The position numbers and the translations under genes are program-made. From contig RPFO01000102.1 in NCBI GenBank assembly GCA_009746045.1, forward strand, positions 2,530,534-2,594,533: DNA of 64,000 bases. The letters run 5' to 3'. How positions within the stretch are numbered: the stretch's first letter is position 1; each line of letters starts with the position of its first letter. Under the pieces are notes generated by a model. That model was not told the DNA's origin. It did not search any database and worked only from the letters and a program-made list of their open reading frames with translations. Origin of the DNA: Mesostigma viride (lineage: Eukaryota; Streptophyta; Mesostigmatophyceae; Mesostigmatales; Mesostigmataceae). Below, piece after piece: positions 22,618 through 32,185 of the stretch.

Positions 22618-25600
22618 GTGTGCGTTGTGGGCGTCGTGGACACAGCAAGGACAAGTGCCACAAACACAAGGAGCACCTGCGCACCTGGAGGTGCTCTGCC
22701 ACAAGTGCCTGGGACCGCCTCACGGGGACCCCGCCAAGTGCACCAAGGAGCCGTGGCAGCCCCTCAATGTAAGTCCTCACACCCTCACACGTGTCATGAT
22801 GAGTCGTGTCCCCTACACCACCCAATATCCAGCTCCACTGCCCAGGCAGGGACACAGGATGGGAGGATGTTGACAGGATGTCAAGTTAATTCTGTTACCT
22901 CTCACTCTCCACCTTCATGCTCAGCTGTCAAGGCTGTAAGCAAGGTTGGCAAAGTGTTGAAGTATTACACAGAAACCTCTGACAGTGAACCCAGGTTCAC
23001 CTCCTTGATACCCAAGGTGTCCAGGGTCATGACCCAAGCTCTTAGTAACATCAGTTATGAGGAGCTGGCATTGCAACTGCACTTACTGTATGGTCATGAG
23101 ACATGTGCAGAGGTGGTAGCAGCTGCATTGGGAGGTACGGCACTCAGGAAGGCATGTCAGCTGATCAGAAAACACTGTCAGCACTGCCAAATGTATGCAC
23201 CTAAACCACCCAAGTGGCATGTAGCTACACCACCTAAGTGCAAGGGCAGAGTGGTCGGGGATGTGTTCCATATTAAGGGACAGCCCTATCTGGCTTTAAA
23301 GGACGCATGGTCCAGGTACACAGCAATAGAACCTCTCCCTGGTATGGACAAGTCTCAGTTGCATAGAGCTATATTAATAGCACAAGCCAGGTACTACCCA
23401 GTAGAAGCACTGCTGTTAGATCAGCAATTTAGTTGCCTTGCTGGGGCAGAGGGCTGTGAAGCTATAGACCTGGCTGGGCTAGAAGATCATGAGAGACAAG
23501 GTATCATTGAGAGGGCAATTAGGTCTATCAAAACCTTGGTAGCCAAAGAAGGTGAGAACCTGTTAGCTGACAGTGGGTCATACGCTGATAGGGCACTGTG
23601 GGCTACTAAGATATGCCAGATACTCAATAGACGACCACTCCTGCAGACACCCTATGGTATTATCACACCAGATGGGTTACAGGCTGGGATATACCCACCT
23701 GAGGTACTAGCTGTGTACAATGCACAGCGTGCCCACGCTGCCAGCAGATTGGCAGCCAAGGATGCCAAGCATCCACGCCCCTCCTTCAAGGAAGGGGACA
23801 CAGTTCTCTTCTATAAGGAGTCAGGGCTAGGGAAGGTTGGGACATGGTTAGGCCCAGCCACTATCCTTAAGTTTTCCAGCACAGGCAAGACTGTGCATGT
23901 GAAACACAATGACACTGGGCATGTGCACAAGTGCTCACCTCACAGGATTAAATTGTATTACACTCCACTGTCAGACGTGGCAGAGGAGGAAGAGCTGATG
24001 GTCGACAGCTCAGTACAGTTGCCTGGTATATCTGGAGTACCCAGTGAGTGGTTGTTTGGAACACACACTGGTGAGTGTGATAGCCACAACACATGTGCAC
24101 CCCAGGTCACCCTCAGTGAGCCTAGCCAGCCACAGCAGGTTAGACCACCTGTCAACGAGGGCACTAACCAAGAAGGTGGTCAGCAAGACAGCACACCTTC
24201 AGCGGTACCAGCTCAACCCATACCTACCGTGTCCAAACATGGGCTAGCAGAAGCGGTCCGCATACTGCAAGCAGCGCATAGAGCCAAAGCTCACACTGCT
24301 GCAGGGTCAGCCAAAGTGAGTAGGGCAGGTCACAGCGACAACAATCCAGCTCTAGTCGCGGTTGACACCCAAGCTCAGGTTAGCATCATCAGTGCATTGG
24401 CTGTACCACACCTAGAGTTAGAGCCTTCCCCTTGGCAACGGGTGGCTGATTTCTCTGGGCAGGCTAGCTTGACTGTTAAAGGTCAGGTTACCTTAAACAT
24501 TCTTGGTATCCCCACACCTTTTCAGGTACTGGAAGGATACACAGGAAATGCTTTGTTGGGTGATCCATTTATTTCTTACCCAGGTGTCACCATCTCTTGT
24601 GATAGGCTTGAGGTACAGGGCCTGGGTGGGGTGTCACTTGATCATTTTCAGGTACCACTCCAGACTTTGGTTGACACACAGCCAGCCACTGTCAAATTTG
24701 TTGCACCTAAGTATGCACCTGGGCACGAGCCACGTGTGGCAGATTTGGTGCACAGTCAGAAACTGCACCCCAAAGCATTTGGATTGGGAAAGTATGATGT
24801 TGCAAAAATGTCTCCCCTCTCCTATGAGCAGATTGTCCAGGACTGTCAAACTCAGGAAGGTTTCACTAAGTGGGTTGAAGCTTTTAGAAAGGCTATGGAT
24901 GAATGGGTGGTTCCAGATCCACGTAGTCCCACCCACACACCTCCAGTCACTCCCTTAGAGCGTAAGCCCAACGGGAGCAAGCACCTAAGACTTAAGTTCG
25001 TGTGCAAGCACAAGCAAGCAGCAGATGGCTCTGTCATTTTCCATGCTAGGCCTTGTGTGACTGAGTTTAAGGGATCCACTGATTTGACAGAGGCAGATCT
25101 GTATACACCTGGCATTCAGCAAACTTCTCTTAAAATTTTGCTGTCTGTTTTTCTAGGGCACATCAATCAAGGTGATGATTATGTGTGCAAAGCCACTGAC
25201 ATTAAACGTGCATTTCTGAAAGGCTCACCTGAAATAGCTGAGCAAGTTTGGCATGGGAAGGTGTATGTGGTCAACACACCTCAGGTGTGGTCTAAGGATA
25301 TCCCACAACCATTTCTGAAAGCCAACATAGGAGTGGAAGGTCTGCAATCTGCTCCTAGAATTTTCAGAATGTCAGCTCAAGCTGTGTTTGAGAAGCTAGG
25401 TGCTCGGTACGATGACATAGACCCTTGCTTCTTTGTTGTCCCTCACCCTCATGGCATGATCATGTTTGTGTGGCATGGGGATGATCAGCTTATTGCTGGG
25501 CCTAGGCAGGCTGTGGATGATTTTATTGCCAACGTGTCTAAGTCTTTTGAGATTGGCAAGCAGCTAGAGCTGGGCACCATTGCTATTAAGTTCTGTGGCA

Positions 25601-26412
25601 CAATGTTGCAGCTTCAGAAGCATGCAGATCAGTGGGTCTGTGCAATGTACTCTCCATCAGACTACATGCACAGTTGTAAGGAGGTGCTGCAGACTAAAAT
25701 CAAACCTTGTGACTGTCCCACCATTAGGGGCAAGCTGGGGTGGTTGTGTTCTACTTGTGCACCACACCTAGCAGTAGTCAGCAGGGTTGATGATGCAGTT
25801 CTTATGCAGGTAGGCCACAAGGCTATCAACAAGCTCCTGCAGGCTGGTCCACCCCTTATCTTGCATTCCCTGGAACTCTTTAAGCCCATTCACATTCAGG
25901 CTATAATGGACAGTTCCATGGAATCACGGCAGATTACTCAACTGCAGGCTAGGGAGGCTGGCTTATTTTTTGTACAAAATGCTGACAAACCCATGTCACT
26001 CATCTCATGGTATAGCAGGCTACATAGGCGTAAAGCTGTTAGTAGCAATGCTGCTGAGTGCAGGGCAGTTGTGTCAGCTGTGCTACATGCCAGGTATCTC
26101 AATCATGTCCTGGTTTGGTTACAGAAGCAAGCAGGCAGTCAGGCTGGGGTGGTGGCTCACTTGCACACCGACAGTCAATCTCTCCTCAGTTTCCTTGACA
26201 ACCCTTATGCTGTGCATACTGATTTGGACTGGGTGATCCTGAAACAGGAGTGCACCTACTGGGAGTCTACCAATCATGTGCCGGACAAGGCCAACGCCGC
26301 GGATGCGTTGACCAAGGTGCCCCAGCTAGCACCTGAGCAGTACCAACTGCTCTATCACATGATGAACCCCTACGGCAAGCAGGCCAGCCTGCCCCCGCCG
26401 GTAGACACCTAG
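22618..26412 (+). CDS. element B pol polyprotein, 1264 codons (IN-PR-RT-RNase H)
   Basis: Same frame as the gag ORF and separated from it by a TGA at 22612-22614. The first 100 or so codons overlap the gag zinc-knuckle region out of frame, so native translation probably starts further in or by recoding. Domain order with approximate residues: integrase zinc finger (LHLLYGH 153, HCQHC 186), integrase core (GDVFHI 213, LLLDQQF 266, IIERAI 297), retropepsin-like domain (VDTQAQVSII 582, NALLGDPF 643), reverse transcriptase (LRLKFVCKHK 789, DIKRAFLKG 860, VWHGDDQLIAG 951), RNase H (IMDSSMESRQ 1095, NAAECRAVV 1144, HTDSQS 1182, ADALTK 1230). Copia-type features are IN before RT and the DIKRAF and ADALTK boxes. 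Oddities are the protease after integrase, DTQA in place of DTGA, and HGDD in place of YxDD. It is full length and uninterrupted, so it is potentially active. Confidence 0.9.
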   Translation: MCVVGVVDTARTSATNTRSTCAPGGALPQVPGTASRGPRQVHQGAVAAPQCKSSHPHTCHDESCPLHHPISSSTAQAGTQDGRMLTGCQVNSVTSHSPPSCSAVKAVSKVGKVLKYYTETSDSEPRFTSLIPKVSRVMTQALSNISYEELALQLHLLYGHETCAEVVAAALGGTALRKACQLIRKHCQHCQMYAPKPPKWHVATPPKCKGRVVGDVFHIKGQPYLALKDAWSRYTAIEPLPGMDKSQLHRAILIAQARYYPVEALLLDQQFSCLAGAEGCEAIDLAGLEDHERQGIIERAIRSIKTLVAKEGENLLADSGSYADRALWATKICQILNRRPLLQTPYGIITPDGLQAGIYPPEVLAVYNAQRAHAASRLAAKDAKHPRPSFKEGDTVLFYKESGLGKVGTWLGPATILKFSSTGKTVHVKHNDTGHVHKCSPHRIKLYYTPLSDVAEEEELMVDSSVQLPGISGVPSEWLFGTHTGECDSHNTCAPQVTLSEPSQPQQVRPPVNEGTNQEGGQQDSTPSAVPAQPIPTVSKHGLAEAVRILQAAHRAKAHTAAGSAKVSRAGHSDNNPALVAVDTQAQVSIISALAVPHLELEPSPWQRVADFSGQASLTVKGQVTLNILGIPTPFQVLEGYTGNALLGDPFISYPGVTISCDRLEVQGLGGVSLDHFQVPLQTLVDTQPATVKFVAPKYAPGHEPRVADLVHSQKLHPKAFGLGKYDVAKMSPLSYEQIVQDCQTQEGFTKWVEAFRKAMDEWVVPDPRSPTHTPPVTPLERKPNGSKHLRLKFVCKHKQAADGSVIFHARPCVTEFKGSTDLTEADLYTPGIQQTSLKILLSVFLGHINQGDDYVCKATDIKRAFLKGSPEIAEQVWHGKVYVVNTPQVWSKDIPQPFLKANIGVEGLQSAPRIFRMSAQAVFEKLGARYDDIDPCFFVVPHPHGMIMFVWHGDDQLIAGPRQAVDDFIANVSKSFEIGKQLELGTIAIKFCGTMLQLQKHADQWVCAMYSPSDYMHSCKEVLQTKIKPCDCPTIRGKLGWLCSTCAPHLAVVSRVDDAVLMQVGHKAINKLLQAGPPLILHSLELFKPIHIQAIMDSSMESRQITQLQAREAGLFFVQNADKPMSLISWYSRLHRRKAVSSNAAECRAVVSAVLHARYLNHVLVWLQKQAGSQAGVVAHLHTDSQSLLSFLDNPYAVHTDLDWVILKQECTYWESTNHVPDKANAADALTKVPQLAPEQYQLLYHMMNPYGKQASLPPPVDT

Positions 26413-27427
26413 TCCACCCCTCCCCAGGGAGGGTGGCTAGTCTCCCCACCCCTACTATGGGGCAACCCCTGTCAGGGGGTAGGGGTACCCAGACCCAGGC
26501 CCAGGCCACGGGGTGTCTTATCATCAGCACTAGTTCCTGGGGAGGAGCTGAACCTGTATGCCTTGTAAGCCCTGTTTTATGGTGAATAAATGGAGTCTCT
26601 TTGACCTCGTCTCTCTCATGGAATTTCGTTAGCTCGTCTCTTGGGAGGTGAGCTGTCAATCCTTCACAAGTGTGTCATTGTCATGGTGACAGTACTTGTA
26701 CATGGCATTGTTATGTGGCTGGGTCATGTTCATGGTTACCTTGTACATGTGCATGTGCATGTGCATGTAACGTGTGACAGTCTTAGTCTTGTGACTGTGC
26801 CTGTTGTGTCTTATGCTGCCATCTGGTCCCAGGACCTGTGGTAGGGTGATGGGCAGTCCACCCATTCGCCATGTGCAAATCAAGTGGAGAACCAGTTCCC
26901 CTTGTCAGTTGCCTGTGCTTACCACCATGTGGCACTCACAGGTATCTGGCTGCTCTGGCCCAGGTCAGCAGTGGCAAAACATCAGGTCCTAAGCACCTGG
27001 GGAAGACCTCTGGTTTCACTAGAGTCATCCCATTGGTTTTTGGGAAGTGGATGTTGCATGGGGTTCCATCCACAAGTGGCAATCAAGCCCCCCTTTTTCT
27101 ACCATCTGCAGTGACAGATGCCAGGGAAATGACGACAATTCGCTCCTTCAAAGATGGAAACTGGGCACTCCTTATATGCTGTGACATGTGACTTGCATGA
27201 CGTCCTGTGTGACGAATGGCCGCAGTACCTCATTTATGTTTTCCCCACTATTGAGGGGGAGGAACCCCCGTAGTGCTTGGCAGGGTTAAATCAGCAGTCA
27301 GCATCAGTATAGTCCGTTTCTGGGGCCCTTCTCTAATCCAGTTGTGACTGTATGGGCTCTGGTTGCCTTGCAACGGTTGGTAGGTCAGACTTGGAGCATG
27401 TTCCAATCTGAAAGAAAACATAATGGG
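26413..27427 (+). other. element B 3' untranslated region with polypurine tract
   Basis: About 1 kb without a convincing ORF. The GTGCATGTGCATG repeats near 26748-26768 stand out, and the tail GAAAGAAAACATAATGGG (27410-27427) is the polypurine tract. The same tract, with one extra G, precedes the 3' LTR of element C, linking B and C as one lineage. Confidence 0.7.
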
Positions 27428-27835
27428 AGTTAGCTGAGATACCTCGAGGCTGACTTGTGGCCGGAGCCACACAGGGGAACATACAGTGTGACCGGAGTTA
27501 TTCTGGCGGAGACAGAATAACGGTGCCGAGCGCCGGTTGTGGCGCGACGCACACACGTGTACGCAAGTTACGTAGCTAGCAACTAGTCTAGTGGACGTTG
27601 TGCGTAGTAACGTTGCTCCAGGTCTAGAAGCCTCTAGAACCTGGACACGTGGCGGACAAGTGAGCGTAGTCCAGTTGTCCTAGGGATCTCGTGTGAGTGA
27701 TGTGTCCACGACATATAATGTGTGCCCACATATGGAGTGAATAATGACAAGGAACGCCCGATCCCTGGCGTTGCTGCAGCCATCATTCTCACACTGAGTC
27801 CCCAACGTCTCCGACGTACATCTATATATCTAACT
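27428..27835 (+). repeat. element B 3' LTR
   Basis: Identical by eye to 19344-19751 over 408 bp. It is followed directly by the TSD copy CATTG (27836-27840). Confidence 0.95.
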
Positions 27836-28079
27836 CATTGGTTTCTCTCAGAATGAGAGGTCCACCCTCGTGCCCAGCACGAGGATGCATAGGGTCAGAC
27901 ATACTTACAGCTGCATCAGCTGTCAAGGACGTCTTCATAGGAACCTGTACCTCTCCAGGTGACCTGGGGCCACCCTGAACCTGGAGATCCCCCTCTTGTT
28001 GCCCAGATATAAAATCTGCATTGGAGCACCTGGCCTCCCCCCTGGGTGAATTAAGGTGTGTAGGGGTTGCCTCAGACAG

Positions 28080-29194
28080 TCACTGCTCCTTGTTGTCTTC
28101 TTGCTGACTGCCCTTTGAAGGCTGGCCCTGGGACTTGTTGTTGTTCTTCTTGTTGTTGTTGTTGTTGTTCTTGTTGCTGCCCTGGCCCTGGGACTTCTTG
28201 AAGCTGGGACACTCCTTCTTGATATGCCCCCACCCCTTGCACAGGTAGCATTGTATCTTTGACTTGCCCTGGCCTCCTCCCCCGTTGTCAGGCGCGTTGC
28301 CCTGCTTGGGCTTACCACCCACCCGCCTGAACACCGACTTGGAGTGTGACCTCCTGTCAGAGTCAGGTGAATGATCGCCCTTGCGCTTGTTATGGTTGCC
28401 CCCTCGTCCTCCCTGGCTTCTGTCAGCCTCAGACGTCTTGGAGCCCCCCTGGGTACGCCCACCTGCATGGGTAGCCTTCACTGCTGGCACTCCTCCCTCA
28501 AACAGCTCCTCTGCCTCGAGTGCTTGTTTGATTATGACCTTGTAGGCCTTGAGGGTTGAGTGTGGAGCACACATGACCTTTAAAGAGCCACGTGTAGCCT
28601 TATCCAGCCCAGAGACCTTCAACCAGTTGGTCAGGGCTATGTTATCTGCCACGTTGAAACCGTGGGCCCTGCCTTCCTCAACCATTTTGCAATAGCTAAG
28701 GAAATTCTGGATGAGATCCCCTTGACCTCCCACCCTTGATACTTGTCTTGCCAATGGATGCCGACCTTCTTTCGCTGGTCTTCAAGCAACTCCTTCAGCT
28801 CAGCTACATACACTGCCCAGGCCTTGTTGGCCTTCTTACATTCCCTGGTTAGGTCCTTGATCTGATCAGTGCACTTGCCAAACGTGCTGCTGCCTATCCA
28901 GATCTGATAGTAGTTGGTACCCCCGTACAAACTAGGAAACCCTTCCAGCCCTTCCACAAACTCTTCAGCCTGCTTAGGCTTAGAGTCAGATGTCACAGGT
29001 TGCAACTGATTTACAATTAATAATCCCTGAGTGGTAAGGTCAAAACCATGAACAGCTTGTGCATTATTATTATTGTGATGAATGTTGGTAATCTCTCCGG
29101 TAACCCCCACGTCATCTACGTGAGCGGTCCCACTACCAGCACCACCATTATTCCCACTGGCTGGGGCACCTTTGCTACGGCGCCCGTCTGCCAT
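28080..29194 (-). pseudogene. element A gag
   Basis: The ATG frame at 29194 reads 185 residues: a Gly/Asn-rich start, then the capsid-like SKPKQAEEFVEGLEGF and YYQIWIGSSTFGKCTDQI. It passes into the frame 28754-28080 near 28740. That frame has helical segments (NIALTNWLKVSGLDKATRG; YKVIIKQALEAEEL), a basic Ser/Gly linker, one CCHC knuckle CYLCKGWGHIKKEC (about 28250-28209) and a poly-Asn/Lys tail. Gag packages element RNA; the knuckle binds nucleic acid. It differs from B and C gag by having one knuckle and lacking the Lys-Gly run. The frame change makes this copy defective as sequenced. Confidence 0.75.
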
Positions 29195-29363
29195 TCTGCA
29201 CTAGAAGCTATTCAAAAAGAACACCTTAGCAAAGCAGCAGAAAAGTATGTACAAAATTGTGTCGCCACTGCCGCTTGCTCCGGTGTCGCCCCCGCCCCGC
29301 GAATTGCCGTTGAAAAATCGACAAAAAATGTCGACGCGTACTGCAAAAGAAAATTAGGCCGAC

Positions 29364-30074
29364 CTAGTAGTCAAGGCCTCTGAAGTCGCAGTACGTGTAT
29401 ACGAACTCACGATCCTCCATATCCAGCTCTGGACCTGCACCGGTATGTATTAAAACCGGTGTGCTCCCCGCCGCGTAAGTTCCGACGCGCCGACGCGCGA
29501 CGAGGCGCAGAGGATGTGTAAAGATCGTTAACAATTCCCACCCCGCGGGAATCCACTCTCGCACAGATGCGAGAAATGCCACCAGGTTAATCAAAACCTG
29601 GCGCTCGCGACTGCGTACGCCGCGTGTGAGCAGCGATAGCAACGCGAGATCTTGAAACAAATTTGTCGACACCGCCGGCGCGCCCCCCGTGCGCAGCGAT
29701 GCCCAGTTTTGTAAGTTTCTCTGGTAACCGGTGAGTGAAGAGAGGACGTTGTCCAACTCCTCAATGGCAGTCGTGACTTCGGTCACCGACCGCAAACCTC
29801 CCCGCACCTGGACCGTAAATGTCGATAAAATATTGCGGATCTGGTCCAACAGTGCGCGTATAGCCGGCACCAGTGCTGGCAAATCGGGGTCCTCGGGGTT
29901 ATCCCCGAGCAATGGATGAGCTGCGCGCTGCTGACGATGAAGTTCGTCCAGCGATGTTGTGACCTCGTCGAGCAATTGCTGCCACGACGGCGCAGTCGGT
30001 CTTGACGAAGGACCAGCCGGCGGAGCGGCTATTTCCTCATCGTCGGGAATCCTGAATTCTTCAGAATTTGGCAT
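29364..30074 (-). CDS. element A extra ORF before gag, 236 residues, unknown
   Basis: Intact ATG-to-stop frame whose start lies 24 nt inside the 5' LTR. The N-terminus is acidic and Pro-rich (EEFRIPDDEEIAAPPAGP). A long mainly helical region follows (QQLLDEVTTSLDELHRQQR; VTTAIEELDNVLSSLTGYQ), then LASVREWIPAGWELLTIF and a basic patch RLVARRRVG. I recognise no family. It does not resemble the N-terminal gag part of B or C. Its position suggests it is translated from the element's genomic RNA ahead of gag. It could be a divergent gag N-terminal module or an accessory gene. Confidence 0.55.
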   Translation of the reverse strand: MPNSEEFRIPDDEEIAAPPAGPSSRPTAPSWQQLLDEVTTSLDELHRQQRAAHPLLGDNPEDPDLPALVPAIRALLDQIRNILSTFTVQVRGGLRSVTEVTTAIEELDNVLSSLTGYQRNLQNWASLRTGGAPAVSTNLFQDLALLSLLTRGVRSRERQVLINLVAFLASVREWIPAGWELLTIFTHPLRLVARRRVGTYAAGSTPVLIHTGAGPELDMEDREFVYTYCDFRGLDY

Positions 30075-30098
30075 CTTTTTGACAGAGCGTGTAATACG

Positions 30099-30715
30099 AG
30101 TTGTGAGGGTGAGGATGCCACGAATTCCGCCATGGTTCTTGCAGGAAGTTGCCTTTATTAATAATCAGGAAACACAGACGTAAGTCACGTCACTTCCAAG
30201 ACTGCACGCAGCACAGACGACAGGGTCGCAGTGCCAAGAGAACGTGCACGCAAGAACTAGCGTCCCGGTGTGACCAAGTCACTCATATAGCTTACTAGGG
30301 ACGCGTCCAAGTATTCAGCTGCACTGTCACAGCTGAACTGTCAATCAATTGATTACACAGACTCTGGCACGCCTTTGGCGCGCAGATCTATCAATTGTCC
30401 ATACGGCTAGTCCTGTGGACCTATCCGTACACTACTCAGCATCAATTGTCTCATAGGTCCTGGCGCGCTACAGCACGCCTACCTATCAATTGACCATCAA
30501 GTCCTGTACAAGTCCTGTCAACGTCCTGCGGACTATCAAAGTGACACTTGTACATCCTGTGTCCGTACGCGCCCACAGTGGCGCGCCGGGTACTGTCGGC
30601 ACAGCCTAGGAAACGTCATAACTTTTACGTCCCGTAACCAAATGAGGCGTTCAAGGTGCCGTTGGAAAGAGCGTAACAATCTCTATCCATCTAACGTAAA
30701 TCCTTTACGTTAACT
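30099..30715 (-). repeat. element A 5' LTR
   Basis: Same 617 bp as 14392-15008 with about five substitutions (for example GGGTGAGG versus GTGTGAGG at the outer end, and TCCCGTAACC versus TTCCTTAACC). As the 5' LTR on the minus strand it should carry the promoter. The ATCAATTG cores are conserved. Confidence 0.92.
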
Positions 30716-31124
30716 TGTATTATCAATAATACAATGAGAGAGCAATGAGAGAGCAATGGAAGCTGAGAGCTCAGAATGGAACGTCTGGGCAAACTCGGGT
30801 GCTGCGGCACTCCCCAGTGCTACGCCTATATGCCTATGGCGGTGCTACCTGCAGCACACACCAGTGGACAACTGTACACTGCAATGCCATGCGACCACGT
30901 CACTAGCATCCACTACACTCGGCCCGTCAGGACCGGATAACCGGGTCTGGCGGGTCGAGCTAGAGTCTAGGCACAGTCTGGCACTAACCGCACATCGGTC
31001 CACATGACACCTCAGTACCGTACACCCTGCCGTACTGTACTGAGGTGTCCCGCTCAGCCGCGGTAGGCAATACGCGGCGCGCAGGCCGGAAATCCGTGTG
31101 TCAGCCTAAGCATCTCATCTAACT
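30716..31124 (-). repeat. element C 3' LTR, second part
   Basis: Matches 38751-39160 apart from a few substitutions and indels. It contains the 13-bp inverted repeat GACACCTCAGTAC / GTACTGAGGTGTC at 31006-31018 and 31037-31049. The first five bases (TGTAT) are the second copy of element A's TSD. Confidence 0.9.
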
Positions 31125-32185
31125 CCCATTATGTTTTCCTTTCAGGTTGAAGGCTAGCGACTTCAAGCCTGACCCTGCCCAGCTAGGAGACTGACTCCAA
31201 GCTGACTGAGGTGCTGAGCAACTGACACCCATACTGCAACATCTGGACTGAAAAAGATGGGCCCCAGAACTCGTGCAATACTTGTGATGGCATCACGTTT
31301 AGCTCAACATGCCCGGGGAGTTCCTCCTCCTCGCGAGCTCACAAGGGAGATAGCTATGCCTGTCTGCCTATCCAGGGAGTGCATCACCAGCCAAGAGAGC
31401 CATTGTAAAAATGCCAAGGTAACCGTTTAAGAGGTTCCATGTTGTTCCATCATCATCGCCCACTCAGAGAAAAAATACCCAGCCAGGCTGGGTCAACTGA
31501 GCTCAGGTTACCTGCAACCTGAGGAGTGACAGTGGACAGGTTTATTGCACCCTGCACTGTCCATGTTGTACCTGCACAACATGTGAGGACCAGCCACCCC
31601 TGCCCTGCACAGAGGGGGCTGAAGTCCGAGTGACAGGTGACAGGACTATGACATCCTGGACCTGGCCACATTGCACCTGCACAACGTGGGAGACCAGCCA
31701 CCCCTGCCCTGCACATGGGTGACTGAAGTCCTGGTGACAGGTGACAGGAATATTTCATCCTGCACCTGTGCTGAGCACGTTGTACTAGACAACATGACAG
31801 CACCCATGCCTTTACTGCCACTGAACAGTAAGGCCAGGTGGCCCAGGATATCCACAGTGAACTGGGGTCCTGGGTAACCACCTGTCAAGGGAGCTTTGAC
31901 CCTCCACTTGAATGGGGGCACCTGAGCCACTGAGCTCAAGGCCAATCCACCAAGGCATACGCCCTAGTGGAAAAATGTGAGATACATCCCATGCCCACCT
32001 ATGAAGGTGTGCATAACGAAATTCCATGGTGTTGAAAAAATCAAAACAGATTTTATTGGGCATAGGGCACGCAGATGTATGAAAACAGACTCCAACCAAC
32101 CCCCTTGCTGGAAGCCACAACCTACCCCTTGGACCTGCCCAAGGGGTACTGGGTGACCTAGGCGGCCCTGGTGAACAGGACCCTG
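31125..32185 (-). other. element C 3' untranslated region with tandem repeats
   Basis: On the minus strand the polypurine tract GAAAGGAAAACATAATGGG touches the 3' LTR (31143-31125). An approximately 105-bp unit is repeated about two and a half times at 31548-31790 (shared blocks TACCTGCACAAC, GACCAGCCACCCCTGCCCTG and GTGACAGGTGACAGGA). Short open frames here have no recognisable domain. Confidence 0.7.
31548..31790 (-). repeat. tandem repeat inside element C 3' region, unit about 105 bp
   Basis: Compare 31566-31650 with 31671-31755: the blocks CCTGCACAAC, CCAGCCACCCCTGCCCTGCACA and GGTGACAGGTGACAGGA-like strings recur in order. A third partial copy starts near 31760. Confidence 0.7.

Larger units (their letters stand above)
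19344..27835 (+). mobile_element. LTR retrotransposon B (innermost, youngest)
   Basis: Two 408-bp LTRs (19344-19751 and 27428-27835) appear identical by eye and have inverted ends AGTTAG...CTAACT. The TSD CATTG is at 19339-19343 and 27836-27840. The plus-strand body is 8.5 kb: gag (19762-22614), pol (22618-26412, one uninterrupted 1264-codon frame), an approximately 1-kb 3' UTR and a polypurine tract GAAAGAAAACATAATGGG touching the right LTR. It inserted into element A between gag and integrase. Identical LTRs and intact pol point to a recent insertion. Confidence 0.95.
14392..30715 (-). mobile_element. LTR retrotransposon A (middle), interrupted by B
   Basis: Two 617-bp LTRs (14392-15008 and 30099-30715) begin AGTTGTGAG and end ACGTTAACT. 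TGTAT flanks it at 14387-14391 and 30716-30720. About five mismatches are visible between the LTRs. Coding is on the minus strand: ORF of unknown function (30074-29364), gag (29194-28080), then integrase, protease-like, RT and RNase H (19338-15959), and a polypurine tract at about 15030-15009. Element B sits between gag and integrase. Without B the element is about 7.8 kb. Its pol is a distant relative of the pol of B and C. Confidence 0.93.
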
